This document shows positions 62,991 to 64,000 of a stretch of 64,000 bases of DNA, in pieces; the stretch's first letter is position 1, and every line of letters begins with the position of its first letter. Source of the stretch: RPQJ01 sp963707145 (GTDB taxonomy: Bacteria > Pseudomonadota > Gammaproteobacteria > Steroidobacterales > Steroidobacteraceae); the NCBI GenBank assembly GCA_963707145.1, contig CAVPOQ010000005.1, forward strand, positions 124,001-188,000, given 5' to 3'. The position numbers and the translations under genes are program-made. The notes beneath the pieces are model-generated. The model did no database searches and had not been told where the DNA came from. It worked only from the letters and a program-made list of their open reading frames with translations.

Positions 62991-64000
62991 ATGCAAAGAT
63001 TCATCGTGCCGCTGCTCGCGGTCCTGCTCGCGAGCGGTGTCGCCCGGGCCGGAGAGCCCTGGATCCCGCCCGGCGACCTCCAGTCGCGCCACGACCTGCA
63101 ACTGCTGGTGGACGACGGCGTCATCGACCTGCCGGTGTCGGGCTGGCCGATCGCCGCGTCGGACGTGGCCCATGCGTTGTCGCGCATCACGCCGTCGGGG
63201 TCTGCTTCCGCCCCGGTCGTCGAGCCGGCGTCGCGTCCCTTCTGGAAGCCGCGGCCGGCGGGTCCGGTCCCGCAATCGTCGCTCACGCCCGCCCAGGCCG
63301 CCGCCGTCGCGCGGCTGAGGAAGCTGGTCACGGAGGGTCGCTGGTCGCTGGTGGCCGAAGTGGCAGGTGCCGCCCGCCCCACCCAGCTGCGGACGTTTGC
63401 CGACACACCGCGTGAGGAGGGCGAATTCACCGCCTGGACCAGCGGATTCTTCGGCGAGCGCTGGGGTGCGCGCCTCGAGTTCTCGGCCGTCACCGATCCG
63501 GAGGACGACAACCCGTTTCGCGCCGACGGCTCCTACGTCGCCGGCAAGTTCGGCAACTGGATCGTCACGCTCGGCGAGCAGGACCGCTGGTGGGGTTCGG
63601 GCTGGGAGGGCAACCTGATCCTCACCAACAGCGCGCGGCCGGTGCCTGCGATCGCGCTCGACCGCGCGGTGTCCGATCCCTTCGAGACCAAATGGTTGAG
63701 CTGGATCGGTCCGTGGCGGCTCACGACCTTCATGGGCTACATGGAGGCCGGCCGCAAGGACTACGACCATCCGCTGCTGTTCGGCTTCCGGGTTTCGGCG
63801 CGGCCGCTGGATGGCCTCGAGATCAGTCTCGAGCGCACGGCGCAGTGGTGCGGCGAGGGCCGCTCCTGCGACTGGAGCGACTTCTGGAATCTCTGGTGGG
63901 GCAACGACAACCAGGGCGAGAACGTCGACCCCGAGGACGAGCCCGGCAACCAGCTCGCCGGCTGGGACATCCGCTGGGCCTCGCCGATCGGCGACTGGAA
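62991..64000 (+). CDS. capsule assembly Wzi-family outer-membrane protein (cut by window edge)
   Basis: N-terminal 336 residues of an exported protein. The signal peptide is MQRFIVPLLAVLLASGVARA with a probable cleavage after ARA. The body has the Wzi-type opening (WIPPGDLQSRHDLQLLVDDGVIDLPVSGWPI) and aromatic beta-barrel segments (GSYVAGKFGNWIVTLGEQDRWWGSGWEGNLILTNSARPVPAIALDR). Wzi is a barrel lectin that fixes capsule to the cell surface. The gene begins ten bases after pgi. This supports a capsule or exopolysaccharide locus continuing beyond the window. Confidence 0.85.
   Translation, partial: MQRFIVPLLAVLLASGVARAGEPWIPPGDLQSRHDLQLLVDDGVIDLPVSGWPIAASDVAHALSRITPSGSASAPVVEPASRPFWKPRPAGPVPQSSLTPAQAAAVARLRKLVTEGRWSLVAEVAGAARPTQLRTFADTPREEGEFTAWTSGFFGERWGARLEFSAVTDPEDDNPFRADGSYVAGKFGNWIVTLGEQDRWWGSGWEGNLILTNSARPVPAIALDRAVSDPFETKWLSWIGPWRLTTFMGYMEAGRKDYDHPLLFGFRVSARPLDGLEISLERTAQWCGEGRSCDWSDFWNLWWGNDNQGENVDPEDEPGNQLAGWDIRWASPIGDW

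Overview
The window is 64 kb of gene-dense, GC-rich chromosome with almost all coding capacity in conserved bacterial housekeeping genes. Gene content and order (fimV-truA-accD-folC-dedD-cvpA-purF; cysS/folD/tRNAs/tig-clpP-clpX-lon-hupB-ppiD/fabI; gloB-methyltransferase-rnhA-dnaQ; EF-P with EpmA; FimX-like and FimV proteins) point to a gammaproteobacterium, in the broad neighbourhood of Pseudomonadales, Xanthomonadales or Steroidobacterales. I cannot place it to family. No insertion sequence, phage, integron or CRISPR array was seen, and no gap between genes exceeds about 275 bases.

Layout. 1-1610 (minus): isoprenoid operon xseB-ispA-dxs, with dxs cut by the window edge. 1750-4345: a rubrerythrin, Fe-S (CCG-type) oxidoreductase and DUF3501 cluster behind a promoter covered by a Fur/Irr-like palindrome. 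4450-6093: a large DUF4382-type lipoprotein. 6188-10346: parE-parC. 10416-12473 (minus): a FimX-like protein with degenerate GGDEF and EAL domains. 12748-13652: efp, then a 54-codon membrane-protein gene whose Shine-Dalgarno is sealed in a perfect hairpin. 13675-16687 (minus): sco-psd-epmA-msrC, translationally overlapped. 16755-27583: prmB, aroC, fimV, truA, accD, folC, a SPOR protein, cvpA and purF. 27605-29445: a receiver-kinase fusion overlapping miaE. 29468-33238: lpxH (minus), gltX and cysS. 33313-38427: a probable accessory insertion of a MalT-like LuxR regulator, a Kelch lipoprotein and an unknown lipoprotein. 38490-41865: folD (minus), four tRNAs, a methyltransferase, a WaaP-like kinase homologue and tRNA-Leu. 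41972-50580: tig, clpP, clpX, lon (with a sigma-32-like promoter), hupB, two tRNAs and ppiD. 50646-53866 (minus): gloB-mltD-fabI. 53997-57099: methyltransferase, rnhA, an aminotransferase and dnaQ. 57221 to the end: nucleotide-sugar genes, pgi and the start of a Wzi-like outer-membrane protein.

How parts work together. The right end encodes the four activities needed to make a UDP-2,3-diacetamido-glucuronic-acid type precursor (dehydrogenase, Gfo/Idh oxidase, aminotransferase, acetyltransferase), plus a UDP-glucuronate epimerase, Pgi and a capsule assembly protein, so this looks like the edge of a surface-polysaccharide locus grown around rnhA-dnaQ. FimV and the FimX-like protein suggest type IV pilus control. 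EF-P and its lysyl-ligase EpmA lie within 3 kb of each other.

Four conserved genes (truA, cysS, gloB and the aminotransferase) each contain one net extra base that breaks the reading frame while both halves remain well conserved. The most economical explanation is residual sequencing or assembly indels, although this cannot be proven from sequence alone. The most novel items are the rubrerythrin/Fe-S/DUF3501 cluster with its operator, the sealed-ribosome-site small membrane gene with an upstream CRP-type site, the MalT-like/Kelch island, and the WaaP-like protein that lacks its catalytic aspartate.
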